From assembly GCA_011330645.1 (NCBI GenBank), contig DRQB01000172.1, forward strand, positions 1-29,015: DNA of 29,015 bases. Direction: 5' to 3'. Both the position numbers and the translations under genes were made by a program. Source of the DNA: Campylobacterota bacterium. GTDB lineage: Bacteria > Campylobacterota > Campylobacteria > Campylobacterales > Sulfurovaceae. This document shows positions 6,072-12,366 of this stretch, one piece after another; positions within the stretch are counted from its first letter, which is position 1, and every line of letters starts with the position of its first letter. The notes below the pieces were generated by a model. The model worked only from the letters and a program-made list of their open reading frames with translations, did no database searches and was not told where the DNA came from.

Positions 6072-7445
6072 ATGAGAACATTTGACATCATTATTATTGG
6101 GGGAGGGAGAGCGAGCAACTTAGCTAAAACAGCAGGGAAAGCTGGGAAAAGTGTTGCCATCATTGAAAAGTCCAAATTTGGTGGTACCTGTGCCAATAGA
6201 GGATGTGTGCCTTCTAAGCTCTTGATAGGGTATGCCAATGTTGCTAGAACCATACAATCATCTTCTAGGCATTTTATAGATGCAGAAATTAAAAAGATAG
6301 ATGTAGATAAAATCTTTGAAAAAACCAATACCTATGTTGATGGGGTTGACGCATCGTATAGAAGTAGATTTAATGAAAATGTAGAAACCTTTTTAGGAGA
6401 GGCTTCTTTTGTGTCAAATTACGTTGTCCGTGTGAATGGTGAAAAACTTACAGCTCCTAAAATCGTGATTGCTACAGGTACACGTCCTGTGAAACCGGAA
6501 CATGAAAAAGCATGGACAAGTGATAACATTTTTCCTCTAAAAGGAGAGGTACCAAAGTCCATTACTATCGTAGGGGCAGGTTTCATTGCCTGTGAATTAG
6601 CAAATTTTTTTGATGCGGTGGGAATAGAGACAAAACTACTTGTACGGAGTCAACGTATTTTGGGTAAAGAAGATAGCGAAATAGCTAGTATTTTTAAAGA
6701 AGAGTTTTCCAAAAAAATAGATATTGCTTTTGATACAAGTATTCAAAAAGTAGCATATATAAATCATAGATTTCAGCTCACGCTTGTAAATAAGAACAAT
6801 GAAATAAGCAGACATACAAGTGAAGCGCTGCTGTATGCCACGGGGAGAATATCCAATGCAGATACTTTGGCTCTGGAAAATACAGATATCAAAGTGGATG
6901 AAAGAGGCTTTATCCAAAGAGATGTGATGTTTGAAACCGCAGTAAAAGGGGTATATGTGGTAGGAGATGCATCGGGGAAACATATGTTACAACATGCAGC
7001 CGCAGCTGAAGTCAATCATCTCTCCAAAGTATTACTGAAAAATGTTGACACCCCTTATGTATTTAAATATATGCCTCATGCTGTTTTCACTGATCCTGAA
7101 GTTGCAAGTGTTGGCATCACGGAACAAGAGGCAAAAAAGCAGGGCATACCGTATGTTGCAAGCACTACGGATTGGTTAGCCAGTGCTAAAGCACAGTCTA
7201 CAAGGCTTACATACCAAAGAACCAAGTTGATAATTGACCCAAAGAATTATGAAATATTAGGATGTCATCTTATTGGTCCAGAAAGTTCGACAATGATACA
7301 TCAGGTACTCAGTATTATGCATCTAGATAATGATATACGACATTTAAAAGAAATGGTTTATATCCATCCTACTTTGAGTGAAGCCTTACTCCCTGCAGCG
7401 GTGCAAGCAGTAGCAAAAGTGAGAAAATTTAAAAAAGCTACCTAA
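6072..7445 (+). CDS. FAD-dependent pyridine nucleotide-disulfide oxidoreductase (Lpd/MerA-like)
   Basis: The 457 residues follow the class I disulfide reductase plan: an N-terminal FAD site (FDIIIIGGGRAS), a redox disulfide Cys40-Cys45 in FGGTCANRGCVPSK, an NAD(P)H domain beginning SITIVGAGFIACELA (about 160), a second FAD contact VYVVGDASG (about 297), and the dimer domain with the HPTLSE catalytic His432/Glu437. It would transfer electrons between NAD(P)H and a disulfide or similar acceptor. No mercury-binding N-terminal domain or C-terminal Cys pair is present, so it is not a true MerA. No lipoyl dehydrogenase complex genes are nearby. The dinucleotide loop has Ser (GGGRAS) where Gly or Ala is usual. 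Its end overlaps the convergent Crp/Fnr gene by 4 bp. Confidence 0.9.
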   Translation: MRTFDIIIIGGGRASNLAKTAGKAGKSVAIIEKSKFGGTCANRGCVPSKLLIGYANVARTIQSSSRHFIDAEIKKIDVDKIFEKTNTYVDGVDASYRSRFNENVETFLGEASFVSNYVVRVNGEKLTAPKIVIATGTRPVKPEHEKAWTSDNIFPLKGEVPKSITIVGAGFIACELANFFDAVGIETKLLVRSQRILGKEDSEIASIFKEEFSKKIDIAFDTSIQKVAYINHRFQLTLVNKNNEISRHTSEALLYATGRISNADTLALENTDIKVDERGFIQRDVMFETAVKGVYVVGDASGKHMLQHAAAAEVNHLSKVLLKNVDTPYVFKYMPHAVFTDPEVASVGITEQEAKKQGIPYVASTTDWLASAKAQSTRLTYQRTKLIIDPKNYEILGCHLIGPESSTMIHQVLSIMHLDNDIRHLKEMVYIHPTLSEALLPAAVQAVAKVRKFKKAT

Positions 7446-8053
7446 AGTCGTTCAATCTTCCCTCTATGCAACGCGACTGTGCCCTTTTGTTCAAGTTCTT
7501 TCAGTAGACGAGAGACGACAACTCTGGCGCTTCCAAGTTCAGTGGCTAGTTGTTCATGTGTTATTTCTATCATATCATGAGGTTGTTTCCCCAGCCACTC
7601 TATGATACGGGTATCTAAACGTTTAAACTTAATGTCATTGATAAGCCCTGTAAGTTCTTCAAAACGGAGTTGATAGAGTGAAAAAAGGTAACTTTGGTAG
7701 ACATCACTAAGGCGTGTGAGTTCTTTGGCACTCTGCGCGGATATAACATACCCTTCGATGTCTGTCAGTGTTTGGGCTGAAGCAATAGCAGGAGTATTGG
7801 AAAAAAGTGAAGCGGTGTTTACGATGCATTGTTCTCCTGCTTTAAGGGTATAAAGGGTGATGTCTTCTATGGTATCAGACTGAGTATAAAGACGTACTTC
7901 TCCCTCTGTCAGCCATAAGATATTTTCACATACATCGCCTTGATAGAAGAGTAGGGTATCTTTAGGAATTTTAACAGGTTTTATATGTGTATTTAAAAAG
8001 AGCAGTGCCTCTGACTCTAGTTCATTTAAAAAGGGATAGGACGTGAGTTCCAT
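7442..8053 (-). CDS. Crp/Fnr-family transcriptional regulator with altered recognition helix
   Basis: This 203-residue protein has an N-terminal cyclic-nucleotide-binding-type beta-barrel (about 10-110), a dimer helix and a C-terminal HTH. No four-Cys iron-sulfur motif is present, so it is not an oxygen-sensing FNR. Only Cys42 and Cys76 (GEQCIVNTASLF) occur, and the latter could be a redox or sulfur-reactive site, which is a guess. The recognition helix is SARVVVSRLL: Arg177 and Arg182 align with CRP Arg180 and Arg185, while Val178 replaces Glu181. It is the last gene after two DUF2892 genes (27 bp gap). A palindrome at 8583-8600 sits about -41.5 from a plausible start site of that operon, consistent with self-activation. 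Confidence 0.9.
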   Translation of the reverse strand: MELTSYPFLNELESEALLFLNTHIKPVKIPKDTLLFYQGDVCENILWLTEGEVRLYTQSDTIEDITLYTLKAGEQCIVNTASLFSNTPAIASAQTLTDIEGYVISAQSAKELTRLSDVYQSYLFSLYQLRFEELTGLINDIKFKRLDTRIIEWLGKQPHDMIEITHEQLATELGSARVVVSRLLKELEQKGTVALHRGKIERL

Positions 8054-8080
8054 TGTAGCTCCACGGAGTAAGAATAAAGG

Positions 8081-8278
8081 TTAGTTTTTCTTTTTTTGAC
8101 AGCCTGTATCAAGTTTAAACAAAGAATAGACAATACACCATCCAGAAAGTGCAGTAAAAAGGAGCGATACTCCTAGAATAAGCATGATGAGGTATTTTGC
8201 TGTGAGTCCCCAAACAATAAGTACTATTGCAGCGACTAATCTAACAATGCGATCTACTTTCCCTACGTTACATACCAT
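8081..8278 (-). CDS. DUF2892 small membrane protein (copy 2)
   Basis: This 65-residue protein has two predicted membrane helices separated by a short turn. It starts MVCNVGKVDRIVR and ends GWCIVYSLFKLDTGC, both hallmarks of the DUF2892 (YgaP-like membrane) family, with Cys3, a Cys after GW and a Cys near the end. It is clearly paralogous to the gene just upstream (8324-8521), sharing the ends and LLFTA-GWC but with a different central part. Relatives are often fused or adjacent to rhodanese and other sulfur-handling proteins; none is seen here. The gap to the Crp/Fnr gene is 27 bp, so they are probably co-transcribed. AAGGA precedes the ATG. Confidence 0.9.
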   Translation of the reverse strand: MVCNVGKVDRIVRLVAAIVLIVWGLTAKYLIMLILGVSLLFTALSGWCIVYSLFKLDTGCQKKKN

Positions 8279-8323
8279 ATCAAATCCTTTAATATCTCTG
8301 TATATAGAGAAAGTATAACATAT

Positions 8324-8521
8324 TTAGTCGTTTTTCGTTTTACAACCTGTATTTATACCCAATAGTGCATAGGGTGGACACCATCCGATGATAGCTGTAA
8401 ATAAAAGTACAGCACCTACTACGTCTGCAATAATGTTTCCATTCATTACACCCCAAGCAAGTGCAGCTGCACCCACAACGCCTCTAATGATTCTATCGAT
8501 TTTTCCTACATTACATGTCAT
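8324..8521 (-). CDS. DUF2892 small membrane protein (copy 1)
   Basis: This 65-residue two-helix membrane protein begins MTCNVGKIDRIIRG and ends GWCPPYALLGINTGCKTKND. The N-terminal CNVGK-DRI and C-terminal GWC-TGC motifs match the paralogue at 8081-8278. GWCPPYALLGINT is the common form of the family, while copy 2 (GWCIVYSLFKLDT) is the more diverged. It is the first gene of the apparent DUF2892-DUF2892-Crp/Fnr operon, with its promoter in 8550-8600. The function of the family is not established; membrane-bound sulfur chemistry has been proposed for YgaP-type proteins. Confidence 0.9.
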   Translation of the reverse strand: MTCNVGKIDRIIRGVVGAAALAWGVMNGNIIADVVGAVLLFTAIIGWCPPYALLGINTGCKTKND

Positions 8522-8556
8522 AATATTTCCTTTAATTTAATTTTAATTACAAGTGA

Positions 8557-8562
8557 ATTATG
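8557..8562 (-). promoter_or_regulatory. -10-like element (CATAAT) for the DUF2892/Crp operon
   Basis: CATAAT on the minus strand predicts +1 near 8550. This puts the palindrome at 8583-8600 at -41.5, the classic class II activator position. The spacing is calculated from the sequence; the start site is predicted, not observed. Confidence 0.45.
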
Positions 8563-8582
8563 ACAAATATTATCCGATTTGT

Positions 8583-8600
8583 ATGTAACCTAAGTTACAT
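8583..8600. promoter_or_regulatory. CRP/FNR-type palindromic operator
   Basis: ATGTAACCTAAGTTACAT has perfect 7-bp arms and a 4-bp centre. Read as TGTAA-N6-TTACA it has exact CRP geometry, with A:T in place of the G:C at position 7 of each half. It also resembles the TTAAC-N4-GTTAA box of the Campylobacter regulator NssR. It lies between the DUF2892/Crp operon and the porin operon. Confidence 0.7.
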
Positions 8601-8606
8601 AAGGAT

Positions 8607-8612
8607 TATAAT
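8607..8612 (+). promoter_or_regulatory. Upstream -10 candidate (TATAAT) for the porin operon
   Basis: There is an exact TATAAT on the plus strand just after the palindrome, with predicted +1 near 8619. The palindrome would then overlap the -35 area and could repress this promoter. A second candidate, TATAAA at 8716-8721, lies closer to the gene. Confidence 0.4.
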
Positions 8613-8638
8613 AAAATGACAACTTTCAATAAGTATTT

Positions 8639-8653
8639 CAATAATAATTATCA
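8639..8653. promoter_or_regulatory. Fur-box-like site 1
   Basis: CAATAAT-A-ATTATCA matches the 7-1-7 Fur consensus TGATAAT-N-ATTATCA at 12 of 14 fixed positions. It lies upstream of the porin gene. The background is AT-rich, which lowers confidence. Confidence 0.5.
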
Positions 8654-8695
8654 ATTTAAAGAAATGTAAAGAAAAAATTTGTTAAATTACGATTT

Positions 8696-8710
8696 CGATA
8701 ATAACTATCA
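8696..8710. promoter_or_regulatory. Fur-box-like site 2
   Basis: CGATAAT-A-ACTATCA matches the 7-1-7 Fur consensus at 12 of 14 fixed positions. It starts 57 bp after site 1 and lies just before the TATAAA element (8716-8721) and the ribosome site AAGGA (8730-8734), a good position for repression. Confidence 0.55.
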
Positions 8711-8738
8711 AGTTATATAAAATGTAAATAAGGAAAAT

Positions 8739-9980
8739 ATGATGAAAAAAATAACAATGGCGTTAAGCTTAGTAGCAGTAATGGCAGTAGAAATACAGGC
8801 AGTAACTCTAGAAGATAGGGTGAAAGCACTTGAAGAACAAAATACGGTTCTGACAGAAGAGATACTTGCTTCCCAAAGTGGAGGATTTACATTGGTTGAT
8901 ACAGAAAAATCATACAATGGACTCGGTGCGGCTGCATCAAAGGTTTATTTTTCAAAAAATCCACTTTCTATAGGCGGATATGGTGAAATGTATTATGCTA
9001 ATCCTGATAATGGTGATGACTTTTCTGATGTATATAGATTCGTAACTTATTTTGGGTATAAATTTTCAGAGAATGTTATTTTAAATGCTGAAATAGAATA
9101 TGAACATGGTGCAAACGCAGCAACAGGGGGTGAAGTAGTTATAGAGTTTATGTATTTAGATTTTCTATACAGCAATGAACTAAATTTTAGAATAGGTAAT
9201 GTACTTGTACCTATGGGACATATTGGTCTTAGACATGAACCAACACTTTTTAACACCGTGCAAAGACCAGAAGTTGAAAAATATCTGATACCTACTACAT
9301 GGGGTGAAAATGGTGCATTACTATATGGTAGATTTAATGAAGCAGGTATTGAATATACTGCAGGTATTATTAATGCTCTAAATATTAACAATGGGAATAC
9401 TGTGAGTGCTAGCAAAAAATGGATACGTAATGGTAGACAAGGTGCCGCTAGTCAAGCATCGTTTGATCCCGCATTTATTGGACGTGTAGACTATACAGGC
9501 ATAAATGGCTTAAAAGTAGGTGCTTCTGTATATTATGGTGGTGGCTCTAATCTTAAAAACGATCCTGCCAATGATGTATCCGGTTTAACCACAACAATGT
9601 TTGATGTACATGCTTCTTATGAACAGGGAGCATTTTCAGCCTATGGGCTTTATACCCAAACGAATCTAGATGGTGCAGAAAAATTAGGTTCAGGGGCAGT
9701 TGAAAGTGGAAGTGGCTATTATGCAAATGCTTCATATGATTTAGGGACAGTTATGGGGATTGATTATAAAATACCAATTTTTGCGCAATATCAAAATTAT
9801 AATCCTGTAGAAAAAACAGTAGATGGACTCAATGAAGACAAGTATCAGACAGAAATTGTTACAATCGGTATGAATTTTTTCCCTGTAGACCAAGCTGTAA
9901 TAAAAGCAGATTATGCAATGAAAGATGTGAATGGTGAAGAGAGTAATGTTCTTTCCTTGGGGATAGGATTTATCTTTTAA
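8739..9980 (+). CDS. Outer-membrane porin with N-terminal coiled coil
   Basis: The 413-residue protein has a signal peptide (MMKKITMALSLVAVMAVEIQA), then a short coiled coil (EDRVKALEEQNTVLTEEIL) of the kind that anchors trimeric porins to the cell wall. Alternating beta-strands follow, beginning LSIGGYGEMYY and ending SLGIGFIF, with the terminal Phe used for barrel insertion. It resembles the phosphate-selective porin O/P superfamily and other Campylobacterota porins. The substrate cannot be told from sequence. It opens an apparent four-gene operon; the next gene starts within 13 bp. Two Fur-like boxes and a CRP-type palindrome lie upstream, suggesting iron- and redox-dependent expression. 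ATG 8739 or 8742 is the start, after AAGGA. Confidence 0.88.
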   Translation: MMKKITMALSLVAVMAVEIQAVTLEDRVKALEEQNTVLTEEILASQSGGFTLVDTEKSYNGLGAAASKVYFSKNPLSIGGYGEMYYANPDNGDDFSDVYRFVTYFGYKFSENVILNAEIEYEHGANAATGGEVVIEFMYLDFLYSNELNFRIGNVLVPMGHIGLRHEPTLFNTVQRPEVEKYLIPTTWGENGALLYGRFNEAGIEYTAGIINALNINNGNTVSASKKWIRNGRQGAASQASFDPAFIGRVDYTGINGLKVGASVYYGGGSNLKNDPANDVSGLTTTMFDVHASYEQGAFSAYGLYTQTNLDGAEKLGSGAVESGSGYYANASYDLGTVMGIDYKIPIFAQYQNYNPVEKTVDGLNEDKYQTEIVTIGMNFFPVDQAVIKADYAMKDVNGEESNVLSLGIGFIF

Positions 9981-9992
9981 GTGAGGATGATT

Positions 9993-10526
9993 ATGAAATA
10001 TATTTTTTCTGTTTTATTGCTTGGGATATTGTTTACTTCCTGTAGTTTTAGTAAATCAAAAGTATCAGTAAAAGACGTTATAGAAACTTCTTTTCAATAT
10101 GTAACAAAGATAGAACCTAAGTCTCTCATTCTCTCAAGTGCGCAGTTTAAACAGATCCGTAACATGGCGAAAGCAGCGATAGACACAAAAGTCTATCGTT
10201 ATTACACTATCTTATCAGATACTAAAAAGATTGGTGTCGCTGTACTCATTACACGTAAGGTGCGTTCTAAAAAAGCAACGGTACTCTATGCTTTTGATGA
10301 GACAGGGACATTGCGTTTTTCTGAGATTATGGCTTTTGGTGAACCTCCAGAGTTTATACCAAGTAAAATTTGGATGTCACAACTGCAACAGCAAAAGCCT
10401 TCAGCCAAATTGACGGTAGGTAAAGATATCCCTACCATCAGCGGTGCAACACTTTCTGCACGTTCTATTACGCAGAGCGCGAGAGTAGCTAGAGCTATTT
10501 ACAATATTGTTTTAAAGCACAAATAG
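9993..10526 (+). CDS. FMN-binding-domain lipoprotein with flavinylation motif
   Basis: The 177-residue protein starts MKYIFSVLLLGILFTSC, a lipoprotein signal with Cys17. The remainder is an FMN_bind domain (NqrC/RnfG type). It ends with KDIPTISGATLSARS, where SGAT (150-153) is the sequence to which ApbE attaches FMN through a phosphoester bond to Thr153. It would therefore be a membrane-anchored periplasmic flavoprotein carrying one or two electrons. I chose ATG 9993 because GAGGA (9983-9987) lies 5 bases upstream; GTG 9981 and ATG 9987 are in frame but fit less well. An apbE gene is encoded convergently at 11323-12366. The 4-TM genes following without gaps are likely electron-transfer partners. 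Confidence 0.88.
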   Translation: MKYIFSVLLLGILFTSCSFSKSKVSVKDVIETSFQYVTKIEPKSLILSSAQFKQIRNMAKAAIDTKVYRYYTILSDTKKIGVAVLITRKVRSKKATVLYAFDETGTLRFSEIMAFGEPPEFIPSKIWMSQLQQQKPSAKLTVGKDIPTISGATLSARSITQSARVARAIYNIVLKHK

Positions 10527-11000
10527 ATGAAGTTTCTTGTTACCAAAGATTTAGCCCATTCTACGTTATTGGGGCACTTGATATTAGGTGTTTGTATAGC
10601 ACTCTTTTTTTACTTGGGTTCAGATATTGTTTTACATGCTTATATACTAGGAGACAATCTTATAGCTCTTAGCAATACACTCTATGGGAATGTCGATGAA
10701 TTCATAGAGCCAATACTACTAGATTCATTGTTGCTTCAAGTGCATATTGACTTGTTTATGTCACTTTTTAGTATCATGATACTTGCCTCCATATACATAC
10801 GTCTTTTTAGTAAAAGGAAAATTACAAAACAACTGGTACATTTTTTATTTATATTTGGATTAGCTGCGCCAATCTCACTACTTATTGCCTATTTTACTTC
10901 TGTAGGGGTTATCTACACTTGGCTAGTATGTTTTTTCTTTTGGCATCTGTTAGGGCTAGGTATGTCACTGGCGATTATTAAAAAACTACTTTTTAAATGA
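10527..11000 (+). CDS. 4-TM membrane protein of the flavin operon, His-rich
   Basis: The 157-residue protein has four predicted membrane helices (about 10-30, 66-92, 104-126, 128-150). Histidines near or in the helices (His11, His17, His73, His105, His140) are candidate haem b ligands. I do not recognise the family. The ATG follows the FMN lipoprotein stop with no gap, and the gene overlaps the next by 4 bases (ATGA at 10997-11000), so the three proteins are probably made together. A role as a membrane electron carrier from quinol to the flavoprotein fits the position and histidines, but this is inference. No signal peptide or cytochrome c motif is present. Confidence 0.8.
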   Translation: MKFLVTKDLAHSTLLGHLILGVCIALFFYLGSDIVLHAYILGDNLIALSNTLYGNVDEFIEPILLDSLLLQVHIDLFMSLFSIMILASIYIRLFSKRKITKQLVHFLFIFGLAAPISLLIAYFTSVGVIYTWLVCFFFWHLLGLGMSLAIIKKLLFK

Positions 11001-11437
11001 AACACTTTAAACTTTATCATATCCCTATAGCCTATATGCTTGTATATGTACTTCTCATTTTGGGTACAGGTATATGGCTTTTCTTGCTCTCCCAAGGGCT
11101 TGAAAGTGCAGACATGATGCAGACACTTAGTCAGATAGTCACACTACCAGAACCAAAAAGTCTACACAACTTTATAGAGGTAGCCACACCCCATCTTTTT
11201 GCTATGGGTACACTCATCTTCGTCGTAGCCCACTTCATGCTCTTTAGTACCAACATACCACAAAGGTTTTCACTACATGTCTCTATGCTACTTTTTGTGG
11301 TAGCTCTGTTAAACATAGCTGCCTATCTACTTATCATTACTGGGTTTGTGGTATCTGGGTGGATTAAACTTCTCTCTATGGGGCTTTTTGTTTTACTCTT
11401 TGTACTACTCTTAATCATGGTGGCTTTTTCTTTATAG
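10997..11437 (+). CDS. 4-TM membrane protein of the flavin operon, possible b-type cytochrome-like
   Basis: This 146-residue, four-helix membrane protein has His8 at helix 1, His57, His66 and His79 around helix 2 (PHLFAMGTLIFVVAHF), and His94 at helix 3. Two His 13 positions apart in one helix resemble the paired-haem arrangement of cytochrome b proteins, although there the spacing is usually 14. The family is not recognised. It overlaps the preceding 4-TM gene by 4 bp, and the two may form a heterodimer. Its last 115 bases overlap the 3' end of apbE on the other strand, so both C-termini are encoded by the same DNA. Confidence 0.78.
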   Translation: MKHFKLYHIPIAYMLVYVLLILGTGIWLFLLSQGLESADMMQTLSQIVTLPEPKSLHNFIEVATPHLFAMGTLIFVVAHFMLFSTNIPQRFSLHVSMLLFVVALLNIAAYLLIITGFVVSGWIKLLSMGLFVLLFVLLLIMVAFSL

Positions 11438-12366
11438 TCTAGCCATTGAAAAGAGACAAACTTCTCCAAGTTTCCATAGACTATCTTTCCATTATGCTCT
11501 ACCAAAACAAAGCCTATCTCATCATGAGCTTCTAAGAACTCCAAGGCCTTTTGCCTAGGCATGACAGAGATAGCTGTGGCATAGGCATCTATCTTGGCGT
11601 TGTTTGCATAGGTAAAAAGTGAGACAGAGACAAAGGCTTTTCCTTGTTTTGCAGTTTTGGGGTTGATGAGGTGGTTGTGTGAGGCATCTTTGACATAACG
11701 TCTGTAGGTACCAGAGGTTGAGATGGAGAGTTGGGGTATCTTACTCTTTAGACTCGCAAAGGTTTGCTCTGAAAATGGAGACTGTAGCTCGAATGCACAA
11801 ACATCTAGACAACGTATGTCACCAGAGAGTGCGATAGTACCTTTGCTAATGTTCTGCTCTTGAAGAAAAATAGCCACTTTGTCAACAGCATATCCCTTGC
11901 CCATACCCCCTAAGTCTATGGTGATGTTTTCTTCTGTACTTATGGTGGTAGCGTTTATCTCTATGGCGTCTATGTCAAGTTTGGCATCTTTCAGTGCTTC
12001 TTTACTAGGAATAGAGCTATGCTCTTCCCCAAAATGATACAAATCTTTAGAGATAGACCCTATGGTAATGTCAAAATACCCTTGGGTGTCTTGATAATAC
12101 TGTTTTGATTTGTCAATAGCCTCTGCTAAATAGGTATCGTAAGGTACGTGATGGTTGTAGTTCAGTTTATAGACCAATGCTTCTCTGTCATAAGATGAGA
12201 GGGAGAGTTCTATCTCTTTAATGCGCCTAAAACTTTGTGAGATTTGTTTGTTCTGTTGTGCTTCCAAGCTTATGTATACAAAAGTGCCCATAAGGGCTTG
12301 GGTGCGGGTGAGCATTTCGTTAGAAAGTACAAAGAGGGGAAGGAGGAAGAGTATAAAAAGTTTTAT
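11323..12366 (-). CDS. apbE: FAD:protein FMN transferase ApbE; start probably non-canonical (ATA)
   Basis: The family motifs are clear: an N-terminal QALMGTFVYI, then DLGGMGKGYAVDK, GTIALSGDIRCL, HNHLINPKT and NNAKIDAYATAISVM (the metal/FAD site). ApbE uses FAD and Mg2+ to attach FMN covalently to Ser/Thr of SGAT-type motifs outside the cytoplasm. From ATG 12315 the 330-aa protein would lack an export signal. The same frame continues upstream as (ATA)KLFILFLLPLFVLSNE, a textbook signal peptide, with no ATG/GTG/TTG. The ATA at 12364-12366 overlaps the stop of the preceding DUF255 gene (ATAA), just where ATGA coupling is expected. The likely substrate is the lipoprotein at 9993-10526. Function is confident; the start is inferred. 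Confidence 0.9.
   Translation of the reverse strand: MKLFILFLLPLFVLSNEMLTRTQALMGTFVYISLEAQQNKQISQSFRRIKEIELSLSSYDREALVYKLNYNHHVPYDTYLAEAIDKSKQYYQDTQGYFDITIGSISKDLYHFGEEHSSIPSKEALKDAKLDIDAIEINATTISTEENITIDLGGMGKGYAVDKVAIFLQEQNISKGTIALSGDIRCLDVCAFELQSPFSEQTFASLKSKIPQLSISTSGTYRRYVKDASHNHLINPKTAKQGKAFVSVSLFTYANNAKIDAYATAISVMPRQKALEFLEAHDEIGFVLVEHNGKIVYGNLEKFVSFQWLDYKEKATMIKSSTKSKTKSPIERSLIHPDTTNPVMISR

Noticed and set aside
6072..7445. Mercury resistance (MerA)
   Set aside because: There is no N-terminal metal-binding domain, no C-terminal Cys pair and no other mer genes.
7442..8053. Oxygen-sensing FNR
   Set aside because: The N-terminal cysteine cluster for the iron-sulfur centre is absent.
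11131..11316. Minus-strand ORF inside the 146-aa membrane protein gene
   Set aside because: The sense frame encodes coherent membrane helices and overlaps its neighbour by ATGA; the antisense frame has no start signal.
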